Shown here piece by piece: positions 1 through 11,311 of a stretch of DNA of 64,000 nt. Every line of letters begins with the position of its first letter. Position 1 is the first letter of the stretch. The DNA is from Rhizophagus clarus (taxonomy: Eukaryota > Glomeromycota > Glomeromycetes > Glomerales > Glomeraceae): NCBI GenBank assembly GCA_015698045.1, contig BLAL01000313.1:496001-560000 (forward strand). The letters are read 5' to 3'. The position numbers and the translations under genes were made by a program. Under the pieces are notes generated by a model. It worked only from the letters and a program-made list of their open reading frames with translations, searched no databases and had not been told where the DNA came from.

Positions 1-1924
1 TTAAATAATTTAAAAAATATTGCACTAGAATTTACAAATGAGGTATAATAAATTTATTAATAAAATTTTGAAGTTTTTAATTTTAATTAATAATATATTT
101 ATTTCGTAGATTAATAGACCTTGTGGAATAACTCAGGATCCAGAAACAAAAAATTATATGATGGTTTTAAATAATATATGTAAAAAATGTAAACATGTAT
201 GTAATGCAATTTACTTTCAACAAAATTTTGAAAATTGGACTAGTAATGATGATGATATTGATAAATTTATTCAAGATACTCAGCTATCAGTGCATAAAGC
301 TAGTGAAATATCATATGCATTAGAATGGATACCTTATGATAAATTAAATGATATTAAATATGTCACAAAAAATGAGTTTGGTGAAGTATATAGAGCAAAT
401 TGGATTGACGGAAATATAAGTTATTGGGATTATAAAAATCGAAATTGGAAAAGAGAAGGTACTAATAACATGTTTATAAATTTAATGAATTTAAGTACTC
501 CGAAAAATATTACAATAGAATTTATGAATGAGGTATAACCAATTTATTATTTAATGAAATCTTTGGTATTTAATTTTTATTAATATATTATTATATTCGT
601 AGATTAAATCAAAGTATGAATTTTATGGAATAACTCAAGATCCAATAACGAAAAATTATATGATGGTTCTGAATAATATTTGTAAAAAGTGTAAAATCAT
701 ATGTTATACGATGTACTTTCAACATAAATTTATAGAATGGACTAGTGGCAATAATGATATTGATAAATTTATTCAAAATACTCAGTTATCAGCTCATGAA
801 GATACAAAAGAAGCATTAGAATGGATACCTTATGACAGATTTAATGATGCCAAATATATAACAAAAGATGAACGTGGTAAAGTATATAGAGCAAATTGGG
901 GTGATGTTAAAATAAGTTATTGGAATAACAAAAAACAAAATCGGAAAAGAATAAATTGTAATATGCTTGTAATTTTGAAAAGTTTAAATAGTTTAGAAAA
1001 TATCGCAATAGAATTAAAAAATGAGGTACAATAAATTTGTTTTTGTAAATAAGATTTTGAAATTTTAATTTTTTTAATATATTTTTTACATTTGTAGATT
1101 AATGAATGCTTGGGAATAACCCAGGACCCAGAAACAAAAAATTACTTGATAGTCTTGACTAATAAATGTAAAAAATGTGATTATATATGTAATACAATGC
1201 ATTTTCAACAAAATTTTAAAAATTGGACTAGTAATGATGATGATATTGATAAAATTATTCAAGATACTCAATTATCAGCTCATTATAAAATAAGAGGAGC
1301 ATTAGAATGGATTCCTTATGATAGATTTAATGATATTAAATATATTGCAGATAGGAAAATGTTTAGAGCAAATTGGATTGATGGAAAAATAAATTATTGG
1401 GATAATAAGAATCAGAATTGGAAAAGAAGAAAATGTAACATGCTTGTAATTCTGAAGTATTTAAATAAATATCATATATTGGATCATATAAATGAGGTAT
1501 TATATCGATTAATATATAATAAATGTATTTTTAATTTTTTAATTTTACTAATATTTTACTGCATTTGAAGATTAAAATAGACCATGAATTATATGGAATA
1601 ACTCAAGATCCAAAAAATAAAAACTACATGATGGTTTCAGATAATAGATGTGAAAAATATAATTGTACATGTAATAATTGGACTAGTGGTAATAATGATA
1701 TTGATCAATTTATTCAAGGTACTCGGATGTCAGCCTATGATAATCCACTAGAAGCATTAGGATGGATACCTCATGATAAATTTGATGATATAGATTATAT
1801 TGCAAAAGGCGGTTTTGGAAAAGTATATAAAGCTAATTGGAAAAGACTTAATGATAAAGAAATGATTGTAGCTCTGAAGAGTTTGGACAATTCAAAAAAT
1901 GTTACATTAGAATTCATGAATGAG
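1..1924 (+). repeat. Tandem exon-intron repeat of kinase N-lobe units, array 1
   Basis: About 490-bp units, each one exon of 354-423 nt plus one intron of 67-75 bp, repeated head to tail. Every exon length is a multiple of three and every intron is phase 0, so units can be gained, lost or skipped without a frameshift. Intron text is less conserved than exon text. Confidence 0.9.
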
Positions 1925-2896
1925 GTATATATTGTATATATATAATCGAAATGTTAAAATTATTAATTTATTGATATGTGTTGTATGTTTTTTATGTAGG
2001 TTATATTACATAATAAAGTTAAAATGGATCTTTTTATTATTGGATTTTATGGAATAACCCGTGATCCGGAAACAGGAAATTATATGATGGTTTTAGAATA
2101 TGCTGAAGATGGAAGTCTACGAAATTACTTAGATAAATGTCATAAAGATTTAAATTTGAATGATATGATTGACTACTTGTATGATATTATACTTGGACTT
2201 AAATATATTCATAATAAGGAATTAATTCATCGAGATTTGCATAATGGTAATATATTAAAGCTTAAATATAAAGTGGCCATAACGGATATGGGATTATGTA
2301 AACCTGCGAATTATAATACACTAAAAAATACAAAAAATAACATATATGGTGTATTACCTTATGTAGCTCCTGAAATTTTAAGAGGGCAAGATTATACCAA
2401 AGCCGCTGATATTTATAGTTTTGGTATTATTATGTATGAATTAATTTCTGGATTACCACCGTATTATGGTTTAGACCATGATAATAATTTGGCGATAAAT
2501 ATTTGTCAGGGACTTAGACCAAGATTTAATATTAAAGTACCACAATTAATCGTATCTCTAATTAAAAAATGTTTGGATGCAGAACCATTAAATCGTCCAA
2601 AAGCAGAAGAAATTAACGATATTTTACGCACATGGCGATGTAAACCAAATGATAATCAAACAGTAGAATTACAAGCACAAATTAAAGAAGCAGACGAAGT
2701 AAATAACAATTCATCAAATGGTAGAAGAATGTCTTTAACCATGTATTCAGGATTATCATACAAAACACACTCAGAAGCTATTTATACAAGTAGGTTGCTT
2801 GATTTTGATGATCTTCCGGAACCAAAAAATTCCTATGATTATTACAAACAGAATGATAATATAATAAGCGTGGAATTTTCAGGTATTAATCAATAA
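1..2896 (+). CDS. TKL-like kinase gene with tandem N-lobe exons (array 1, 5' end outside window)
   Basis: Seen: exon ends and starts can be placed at 1-42 (partial), 110-532, 603-1025, 1098-1496, 1571-1924 and 2000-2896; introns are 67-75 bp, GT...AG, and all phase 0. The four complete internal exons each begin with a kinase hinge text (GITQDPETKNYMMVL or close), then a CxxCxxxC finger, NWTSxxxDID, EWIPYD, a glycine-loop position, NWIDG, a VILK-like strand and an FxNE end. Only the last of these exons has the intact loop (AKGGFGKVYKANW) and VALK; it is also shorter, lacking about 10 residues after the finger. The final exon carries the C-lobe: HRDLHNGNIL, ITDMGL in place of DFG, PYVAPE, SFGIIMYE and the tail YTSRLLDF, PEPKN. 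Known: HRD and D-x-G bind substrate and Mg-ATP in protein kinases. Inferred: at least 845 residues are visible, likely a cytoplasmic kinase or regulator; the start lies upstream of the window. Confidence 0.85.
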
Positions 2897-5237
2897 TTTT
2901 TTATTTTAAATGGAAATTAGCTTTTAAAGATACTAATAAAATTTAATTCATTAATTAGAATCATTACAAATTAATATTCCCTAATTGAATTTTATTAAGT
3001 AAACGCAAAATTTTTTATTTTATAATTGGTAATTAAACAATATTTCTTACTCGTGTTTATTAATATATTCGTTTAATTGTTTTTAGGTTTAAAATAGATA
3101 ATTTGAAGTAAGAAAAGTTTAAAAAAGATCATAATTTGAATAATTTTGATGCTGTACCAATAATATTAACATTATATATTAGTACACATAGGTATTATTA
3201 TATTTGAAGTATTTCTTTTTTTATAAATCTTTAACATTGGTTTTCTTAACATCAATATATTTTGAAATAGAATATTATTTTTTTTTTTTTTTTACTTTTT
3301 TAAACTAACGGAATGGTATTTTTTTTTTATACTAAACCAGTGAGAATTATATTAAGTAGATTTAAATTTTAATGCCTATATATTTACAGTAATTAGGCAT
3401 ATATCTGTCTGTTTGTATATAAATTATTATATTTAAGCGAATATAAGACGTACTAATAGTGTTGTGCAGTACATAAAACTCTCAATTTTTATTTATAATC
3501 CATGCGACTTGTTGATGAATTTATTTGATCTAATTTAAATCCGATAATACTTATTTATATATGAAATCTACAATAAAAAATAATTTTTAAAATTAATTTA
3601 GCTTTATTATCAAACAATACAGTATAAGAATCTGAAAACGCATATCTCTCATCCTAAGTAATCATTACCACTATCAGATCAAAAAAACTAAAAAACTGAA
3701 CCGTTTTTTTAAAATAAGAGATGCTCCAAATCTGATAGTTTAAAAGTCGAAAATATTGCTACAAATTTATTCTTGCGCATGTGATTTAACAAAAATCAAT
3801 TTCGCTAATTTCAATTTGCGAATAATAAAACGTGTTAATTAAACCTAATTTTTGAGCGATCGAGAATAATATCAATTTTAACATTTCACTTGTATTTGTC
3901 TACACAATTGATGAAGCAACGTACGATATTAGGTAATATGAAGTTGTAGATAACAATGAAGCTCATATGACAGTATTAGAGACAAGGGTAACTGTCGTGT
4001 TGATTTTGCGATCAAAAAAATTCAGGACTTTTTCAAAGAAATTTATTTTTACAACCGAAGGAAAGCAAATTAGTTAGTAAAGGAGTGGCTCAAATATACT
4101 GAATTTAAAAAGCAACTATCGTTAGGATACTTGTTGGGATGATAAAAATTAAAATTGGAAAAGAAAAAATCATGACATGTTTGTAACTTTGAAAAGTTTG
4201 AAATAATTCAAATAATATTAAAAAAAAAACCATAAATTTTATAAATAATCATGTTTAAATCATGATGTAGAAGTTAATCCAGAATCTGAATTTGTTAATA
4301 CACTGCTTTGAATTATTTGTGTTAATTGATCTTGAAAGATAAGAAAAAATTTTATAAAACAAGTAAAATGCAATTGAATCTTTATTTTACTTTTATTTTT
4401 ATTTTGTTTTATATTCATTTATTAATCAATTAGATCAAATCGTATTGCAAATCCAGTGATTTCATTATCTTTAAAATAATTTTTGTTTTTCATTATTTAC
4501 TATGAACGATAATTACTAATTCTTTAGTTTTTAAAAAAATCAAATAAACGTATTCTTAAATATCTCCATTATTTAATATGATTTGATTAATTGATTTGGT
4601 AGTTATTTCTTATAATGCTATAAAAAAAAGATAAATACAATATTAAATTAAAATAAAAGTAAACCTACTTGGTTCAGTTGGTTGTGATTTATCATTATTA
4701 TTACTAGTTAATTTGTTGGCCAAATTTTCAACATTTTTAATTGTTTTTTTCACTTGTTGACAGCAGGTATGGCGTAAGCTCTCATCATTTCTATAGTGAG
4801 TAATTTGACATGATTAAGCCCAACATGCTCTTTTTTAAACTATGCAACAGTTGAAAAGCTATTTTTATAATTACGTGTTGATAAATTAACTTTTTGTTTA
4901 TGTTCAAAGATGCGACAATAATACCAACCTTAAATAGAATTCAGGATCAACACATACTAAAGAAATATATTTTTCGTAATATTGGATTATTCTTTATTGT
5001 AAGGTATTGGGATATGGGAATATGGATTGCATGGCGAATGGTATAGATATGAAACTGAATTATTGTCTTACCTCAACAGTTCAAGCAATAAATTCAAGTT
5101 TGTGATATAGTATAGGTAAGAAAATTACTTGAAATGTGCAGATGTTCGTATTGATGCACTACCTACTTTGCCGGCAAAAATGTTCTGGAAAAAAAAACTT
5201 CTGGGCAAAACATTAAAAAAATGATAGTAATGAACAA
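2897..5237. other. AT-rich 3' flank of kinase array 1, no intact gene
   Basis: The first 700 bp (to about 3640) recur near 6115-6930 and, more weakly, after the other kinase arrays, so they travelled with kinase gene duplications. The remainder has no convincing ORF apart from the kinase relic at 4131-4220. Confidence 0.6.
4131..4220 (+). pseudogene. Relic of a kinase N-lobe exon
   Basis: Reads WDD-KN-stop-NWKR, then MFVTLKSL, which matches the part of the array exon between the glycine loop and helix C. It contains stops and nothing flanking it looks like the unit, so it is a short decayed fragment. Confidence 0.55.
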
Positions 5238-5968
5238 CTAACGGTTAGTATTATTGCTAAATATTTTTCTCATCAGTTGTGCTGTATAGGATATACGCTC
5301 CTCAAACTTGAAATTAAGAGCTCTTTCTAATTCGTCACGAAACTCGTCAGGGTCTTCAGGAACATCAACATATATGACACACTGTCCTACTTCTCTTGCT
5401 GCAATTCTGGTTAATGTGGATTTCCCGGTACCGAATTCTCCATAAACCACATGATAAAATGAATGATCTCTTTTTGGTTGAAAAATTTTTTTAAGGCGAT
5501 CTACAATTAAAGGTTAGGAGCAAGCTCAACATAAATTTTAGGTCGAGTTCCTTTTTCCACAGTCATATTAAGAAGATGCTCATAGCGTTTGTTTTGATAC
5601 CCAGCATAGAGAAAATCCACCAATATCAAACTAATAATGCCAGCAACGGTGATAGTCTATAAATAATGAAAGTATGTTGAGAACTTGAAATAAACAATGC
5701 ACAACAAATAATAAAATACTCATACTGTAAGACATTTTTCAATGGCTTCTGCAAATTTGTTCAGATAGGAAAAGGAACTAGAGACTTTTTGGAGAGAAGA
5801 CAGAGGAAAGGTAGAGTTTGTGTAAGATCTCGAAAGTAATGATTGAAATAGAACAGAGTTTGAATTTCTTATCACAAATTTTTGTGGTTGAGAGAGTAAA
5901 ACCTTGCAGGTAACGAGTTGAGATGACAAAATATTCCTGCGAAAACTTAGGGCTACAATAGAAGACAT
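5238..5968 (-). pseudogene. Mitochondrial-type P-loop ATPase, frameshifted and truncated
   Basis: Exon 1 (5968-5726) begins MSSIVALSFRRNILSSQ, an Arg/Ser-rich, acid-poor N-terminus like a mitochondrial presequence. The intron 5725-5657 joins in phase 0 to exon 2 (5656-5238), which reads a membrane-like stretch (TITVAGIISLILVDFLYAGY) and then, after a one-base shift near 5510-5520, VDRLKKIFQP and the Walker A motif GEFGTGKSTLTRIAA. The upstream frame reaches a stop just after ELAPNL. The protein ends soon after the P-loop, so Walker B and later AAA motifs are missing. Family knowledge: it resembles an inner-membrane-anchored ATPase family common in Rhizophagus, whose members run to roughly 400 residues (from memory). 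I call it a pseudogene; a missed intron over the frameshift is possible but would not supply the missing C-terminal half. Confidence 0.7.
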
Positions 5969-6114
5969 CTTAATTAGATTGTAAAAAATTTTTTGGATGA
6001 AATTTTGATGATTAATGTATAGTGTATAACTAATCAAACATACTCATCGGCTAATCACAACAAGTGGATTTCTTTAAATGTACTGATCAAAAACCCAAGG
6101 GTATTACCCTGGAA

Positions 6115-6760
6115 ATTTCGATGATTATTACAAACAGAATGATAGTAGTAAAGCATGAAAATTTCAGGTATTAATTAATAATTTTTTATTTTTTAAAATG
6201 CAAAATAGCTCTTGAAAAATTCAAATTCTAATAAAAATCTAACCTATTAAATAGAATCATTACAAGTTAATATTTCCTCAATTGAATATTAGGCAGAATG
6301 TAAAATTTTTTATTTATAATTCATAATGATATTATTTCTTACTCATGTTTAATAAATTCATTTAATTTTTTTTAGATCCAAAAATAGCGAATTTAAAGTA
6401 CAGAAAAGTTTAATGATTATAATTTGTAATATTACTGTATGTGTTTGTTAGTACATATTGATATTACTATTTTTCAAGAACTTACTTTTCTTTACAATTT
6501 AAAATTCTGATTAACATTAGTTTTTCTTAAATCTATATGTTTTGAAATAAAGTATTTTTTGCTTTTTATACTAACAGAATGGCAATTTTTTATACTTAAT
6601 CAGAGAGAATTAGATTTTAAATTTAATGAATATATATTTAATTAGGTATACGGTATATCTGTCTTATATTTATTGGTTAAACAAGTTATTAAGTTCCAAG
6701 CGAATATAAGACGTAAAAGTGTTGTAATGTATAAAATTCTCAACATTTTTTCATATTTGA
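6115..6760 (+). repeat. Duplicated 3' end and flank of a kinase gene
   Basis: The text from GATTATTACAAACAGAATGA through TTTTCAGGTATTAAT and on into the flank matches 2838-3480 with small differences. The matching coding part is the last residues of the kinase tail (DDYYKQND...FSG) without an upstream kinase domain, so it is a detached copy. Confidence 0.75.
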
Positions 6761-7734
6761 TTTAGTTTAAAAATCTTTTTTAGGAAATTATTTTTTATCG
6801 TAGATTTTATACATAAATAAGAATTTTTATAATTTATTTAGCTCTGTTATCAGCAATGTAGTATAAAAGAATATGAAAATGGCTATTTCTAACCCTAAAT
6901 AACAATAATCACTGATCAAGTGTATGAATTCTTTTTAACGAAGGATTGTAGCAAGGTAATGAATATTGCCATGTGATTTAAAAAAAATCAACCTCATTAA
7001 TTTCAACTTGTGAATTATAATAGGATATGTAAAATACCCAAAAAAATTTTGACAGCATTCATAAGTATTATACACATATTGTACTTATTGAATTTTACTT
7101 AATTGGCAGTAACTTAATTAAGGCACTATAAAATTTTTTTAATTTCACTAAAGAAGTGTTTAATGTTAGAATTTTTTTGACGATTATGAAATACAGAATA
7201 ATAGGATAGAAATGAGTCATGTAATGACCATTTTACTAATTCATTATATTATCATTAATGTATTTCATATATTTCAGAAATGAAGTAATCAAGTTTTTAA
7301 TGAATCGATTACGAATTTCTTAATAACGAAAATGAATTATATATTATTTAAACTCAATTATCCACAAATATCTGTTAACCCATATCCAAATTTTGTTTTG
7401 ACTCTTTTATTGATTTTTATTATACGACCATAAGCAAGTTAACTCATGATAAATTTAAAAAGAAAGGTCTTTTTATTAACAACAATTTTATTTACATACA
7501 TAATTTTTAGAAAACATCATAAGTAGAATTTAAACATACTCTTTAAAATAAACAATGATTTACTTAATAAGTTAACTTTATTTTCTGCTCAATTTTAGTG
7601 TCAAATAGGCTCTGATAAAAATTACTACGTATGGTATATTTCTCTACGCCTAGCGTGCTATCGAAAATAATTTGTTATACCTCCTAATTTGTTATTCGAC
7701 TTCATTAAAATTGTTCAATTAGATAATATATTCA
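6761..7734. other. AT-rich intergenic stretch
   Basis: The first 200 bp continue the diverged copy of the array 1 flank. Beyond that I see no ORF with family features, RNA gene or clear repeat. Confidence 0.4.
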
Positions 7735-7960
7735 CGTCATATATGACACATTCAGAAGCTATATATATACATACAAGTATATTACTCGATTTTATTTTCC
7801 TGAACAAAAAAAATTCTGATGATTATTATAATAAAATGATAAATAATGTTACTACTATTTTAAAAATGCATGTTAGCTGCTAAAGGTGCTAATAAAACTT
7901 TTAATTATTAAATAGAATCTTTGCAAATTGATATTATTAATTGAATAATAATTAAGAGGT
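7735..7960 (+). pseudogene. Relic of a kinase C-terminal tail
   Basis: Encodes YMTHSEAIY, then LLDF and KNSDDYY, the same order as the tails of the intact kinases (SYxTHxxAIYTSRLLxF...PEPKNSDDYY), but with frameshifts and no kinase domain. The 3' flank (AATAAAACTTTTAATTATTAA and on) also matches the flanks of the kinase arrays. Confidence 0.7.
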
Positions 7961-8229
7961 AAAAAGTTTTTATTATATCAATGAATAATAATAGCGTAGA
8001 GTTTTTGTTTCATGTTTAATATACTAATTTACTTTCTTTTTTTTCATTCTAAAATGACAATTTCAAAAAAAAGTTTAAACAGATTGAAAATCATAATAGT
8101 TTAACTAGGGCTCTTTTAGTACAGTTAGTGAGCTTAGTTTATGTATATTAACGGTTAATCAATTGTGATATTTTTATCGTTAAACCTTGGTCTGAGTCCT
8201 TGGCAAATTTTCATTGTTAAATTTATCAT

Positions 8230-8880
8230 GGTCGCAAAAAAAGTTGTGAACCGTTTTTATTACACATAAAAAAATGTTGCAAACCAATTTTTAATGATTT
8301 AACGGAATAAAAATGTCATCTCAACGTTTCTTTTTCCATTAATTAAAAATGTTGTGAAATGTTTTTTTTACTTATGGATTAATAAAAAAACGTTACTCGC
8401 AATGTTTTTTTCTCCGATAATTAAAAATGTTGCGAAACGTTTTTTATTTATGAATTAAATGAAAATAGCAACATTTTTTAAAAATTCTTTTATAAGCTAT
8501 TAATAAATGTTGCCAAACGTTTTTTAATGTATAATTTAATAAAAAACGTTTAGCAACGTTTTTTGATAATTTGTCAAAACCATTTTTTAACATATAATTT
8601 AATAAAAAAAACCATTACGCAAACATTTTCTCGATAATTTGATAAAAAAACGTTGCGAATATATTTTTTAACATATACAATTTAATAAAAAAAACTTTTC
8701 ACAGCATAATTTGATAAAAAACTTTACGAAAAGTTTTTGGTATGTAATTTAATAAAAAGAAACGTTGCATAATTTAATTAAAAAAACATTTTGCAATGTT
8801 TTTTTATGATATTAAAAAATGTTGTGTGTTTTTTGATATCAGATATATATAATTTAATTAAAAAAAGATGTTTCGCTAAA
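8230..8880. repeat. Degenerate hairpin repeat based on AACGTTGCGAAACGTTTTT
   Basis: A loose tandem repeat in which short words such as AAAACGTT and AACGTTTTT alternate in opposite orientation, giving many small hairpins. CpG positions vary between CG, TG and CA, as in the neighbouring satellite. Confidence 0.6.
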
Positions 8881-9009
8881 GCTTTGAATCTGACCTGACG
8901 GATTGATCCAAAATTTTTGGGTCGAGTCAGTGTTAGTCGAGTACCTGATCCGACCTGTTGACCCGATATATTTAGGTTAAATAAAAATGCTGAAAAAAAA
9001 ACATTGAAA

Positions 9010-10092
9010 CTATTAGTTCTGGCATTTTTATATTTAAAGTTTGGTTAATCATTTTTTTATTATTAAAAACGATTATTAAAAATGACTAATAAATCATTTT
9101 TTTGTTATTATTTAAAAATGATTAATAAATCATTTTTTTTTGTTATTATTTAAAAACGATTAATAAATCGTCTATTTTGTTATTATTTAAAAATGATTAA
9201 TAAATCGTCTTTTTTGTTATTATTTAAAAATGATTAATAAATTGTTTTTTTTTCATTATTATTTAAAAACGATTAATAAATCATTTTATTTTTGTTATTA
9301 AAAATGATTAATAAATCGTGTTTTTTTTGTTATTAAAAACGATTAATAAATTGTTTTTTTTATGTCATTAAAAATGATTAATAAATCGTTTTTTTTTGTT
9401 ATTAAAAATGATTAATTAATCGTTTTTTTTGTTATTAAAAACAATTAATAAATCATTTTTTTTTGTCATTAAAAACGATTAATAAATCGTGTTTTTTTTG
9501 TTATTAAAAACGATTAATAAATCATTTTTTTTTATGTCATTAAAAATGATTAATAAATCATTTTTTTTTGTCATTAAAAACGATTAATAAATCGTTTTTT
9601 TTTGTCATTAAAAACGATTAATAAATCATTTTTTTTTGTCATTAAAAATGATTAATAAATCATTTTTTTTGTTATTAAAAACGATTAATAAATCATTTTT
9701 TTTTGTTATTAAAAACGATTAATAAATCGTTTTTTTTGTCATTAAAAACGATTAATAAATCGTTTTTTTTGTCATTAAAAACGATTAATAAATCGTTTTT
9801 TTTGTCATTAAAAATGATTAATAAATCGTTTTTTTATTTTTGTCATTAAAAACAATTAATAAATCATTTTTTTTATGTTATTAAAAACGATTAATAAATC
9901 ATTTTTTTTTTGTTATTAAAAACGATTAATAAATCATTTTTTTTTGTTATTAAAAACAATTAATAAATCATTTTTTTTTGTTATCAAAAATGATTAATAA
10001 ATTGTTTATTTTTTGTCATTAAAAATGATTAATAAATCATTTTTTTTTGTTATTAAAAACGATTAAGAAAATCGTTTTTTTTTTGTTATTAA
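9010..10092. repeat. Satellite of about 30-34-bp units, each a perfect hairpin with two CpG sites
   Basis: Roughly 33-35 head-to-tail units. The ancestral unit appears to be AAAAACGATT-AATA-AATCGTTTTT plus a short T-rich linker with GTT or GTC. The two 10-base arms are perfect complements. Variation between copies is almost all at the single CpG in each arm (CG, TG or CA). The first units, near 9010-9300, have a slightly longer linker. No coding potential. Confidence 0.9.
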
Positions 10093-10481
10093 AATTTTTT
10101 CATATATAAAATTGTCGAAACTTAATAATTTTTTTGATTTAAAATTCATGATGACCTGACTTGAATATCACGGGTCAGGTTAAGTCAATTACCTGACCCT
10201 ATCTGCCTGTTCGGAACTCTACATTTTGCAACAGTTTTTTTCAAAATTTTATAAATGACGTTGCGAATAATACATAATTTAATTAAAAAAACATTCCATA
10301 AGTTTTCTCATTTTTTTTATTATCATAAATTGATTTGGTAAAGTCAGTTCAGAAAATTGTAAAATCGATATAGAAACCACAGTGATGAATATTTCGGTTT
10401 GATCGTAAACTGAAACTGTTTTGATACTGAAACTGATCGGTATTAAAGCTCACTAACTTGTACCCAAATTACTCTAGTTAA

Positions 10482-11145
10482 AAAAAAAGATTTAATTAAA
10501 ATACGCTTTTTTAAAGCGTTTAATTAAAAATACGCTTTTTTTAAGCGTTTAATTTTAGAAAAAATATTAAAAACGCTTCTTTTAAGCGTTTAATTTTAAA
10601 AAAAAAATTATTAAAAACACTTTTTAAGCGTTCGATTAAAAACTGCTTTTTTTAAGCGCTTAATTTAAAAAAAATATTAAAACGCTTTTTTTTAAGCGTT
10701 TAATTTAAGTTTAATTTAAAAAAATATATATTAAAAAACACTTTTTTTTAACTAAAAAACATTTTTTTTGAACGGTTAATTTAAAAAAAGTGGGTTAAAC
10801 CATTCTTTTAACATCTTTTTAGTGGTTTAAAATTAAATTTACAAAAAAAAGCGGAGGTTTTTTGTGTTAATTATTACGAAAAACAGTTTGGCATTTTTTT
10901 TCGCATAAAATTCTAAAAATAAAAATACTGGATCGTTTTAATTTTAAAAAAAAAAATTATTAAAAATGCTTTTTAAGCGTTTGATTAAAAAACTGCTTTT
11001 TTTAAGTGTTTAATTATTTTTAAGCATTTAATTAAAAAAAACACTAAAAAACATTTTTTTAAGCGTAATTTTAAAAAAAACTAAATAAATTTTTTTTAAG
11101 CGTTTAATTTAAAAAAAAAATATTAAAAAACGTTTTTTTTTTTGA
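10482..11145. repeat. Second hairpin satellite, AAACGCTT...AAGCGTTT
   Basis: Irregular tandem units of roughly 45 bp pairing AAACGCTT with AAGCGTTT around a T-rich loop, separated by AATTTAAAA linkers. As in the first satellite, CG positions decay to CA or TG (for example AAACACTT). It starts directly at the right end of the preceding element. Confidence 0.7.
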
Positions 11146-11311
11146 ACGTTTAATTTAAAAAAAGTGGTTTAAACCATTCTTATAACATCTTTTTAGTGGT
11201 TTAAAATTAAATTTACAAAAAAAAGCGGAGGTTTTTTGTGTTAACTATTACGAAAAACGGTTTGGCATTTTTTTTGCATAAAATTCTAAAAATAAATACT
11301 GGATCGTTTCT
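10769..11311. repeat. 165-bp direct repeat flanking hairpin units
   Basis: 10769-10937 and 11145-11311 are nearly identical: both run through AACCATTCTT, AACATCTTTTTAGTGG, AAAGCGGAGGTTTTTTGTG, CGAAAAAC and ACTGGATCGTTT. The hairpin satellite lies between them. Both copies lack ORFs. They may be the ends of a higher-order satellite unit. Confidence 0.8.

Larger units (their letters stand above)
8099..10481. mobile_element. Element with imperfect terminal inverted repeats around satellite DNA
   Basis: The left end reads TTTAACTAG...GTACAGTTAGTGAGCTT (from 8100) and the right end, reverse complemented, reads TTTAACTAG...GTACAAGTTAGTGAGCTT (ending near 10481). These form an imperfect terminal repeat of about 38 bp. 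No transposase ORF lies inside; the interior is a hairpin repeat zone (8230-8880), a short GC-richer pair of blocks with GACCTGAC/GGGTCAGGT text (8885-8960 and 10140-10215), and the satellite 9010-10092. I see no certain target duplication. A non-autonomous DNA transposon is the likeliest reading. Confidence 0.5.

Noticed and set aside
1086-1271. Minus-strand ORFs of about 60 residues (MSILNxFIN...) recurring opposite the array exons, also at 48708-48893 and 50188-50370
   Set aside because: They are the antisense of the conserved exon text; their repetition follows from exon repetition and the sense frame has clear kinase features.
9010-10092. CRISPR-like array
   Set aside because: There are no unique spacers; linkers are the same T-rich word, the organism is a eukaryote and no cas gene is present.
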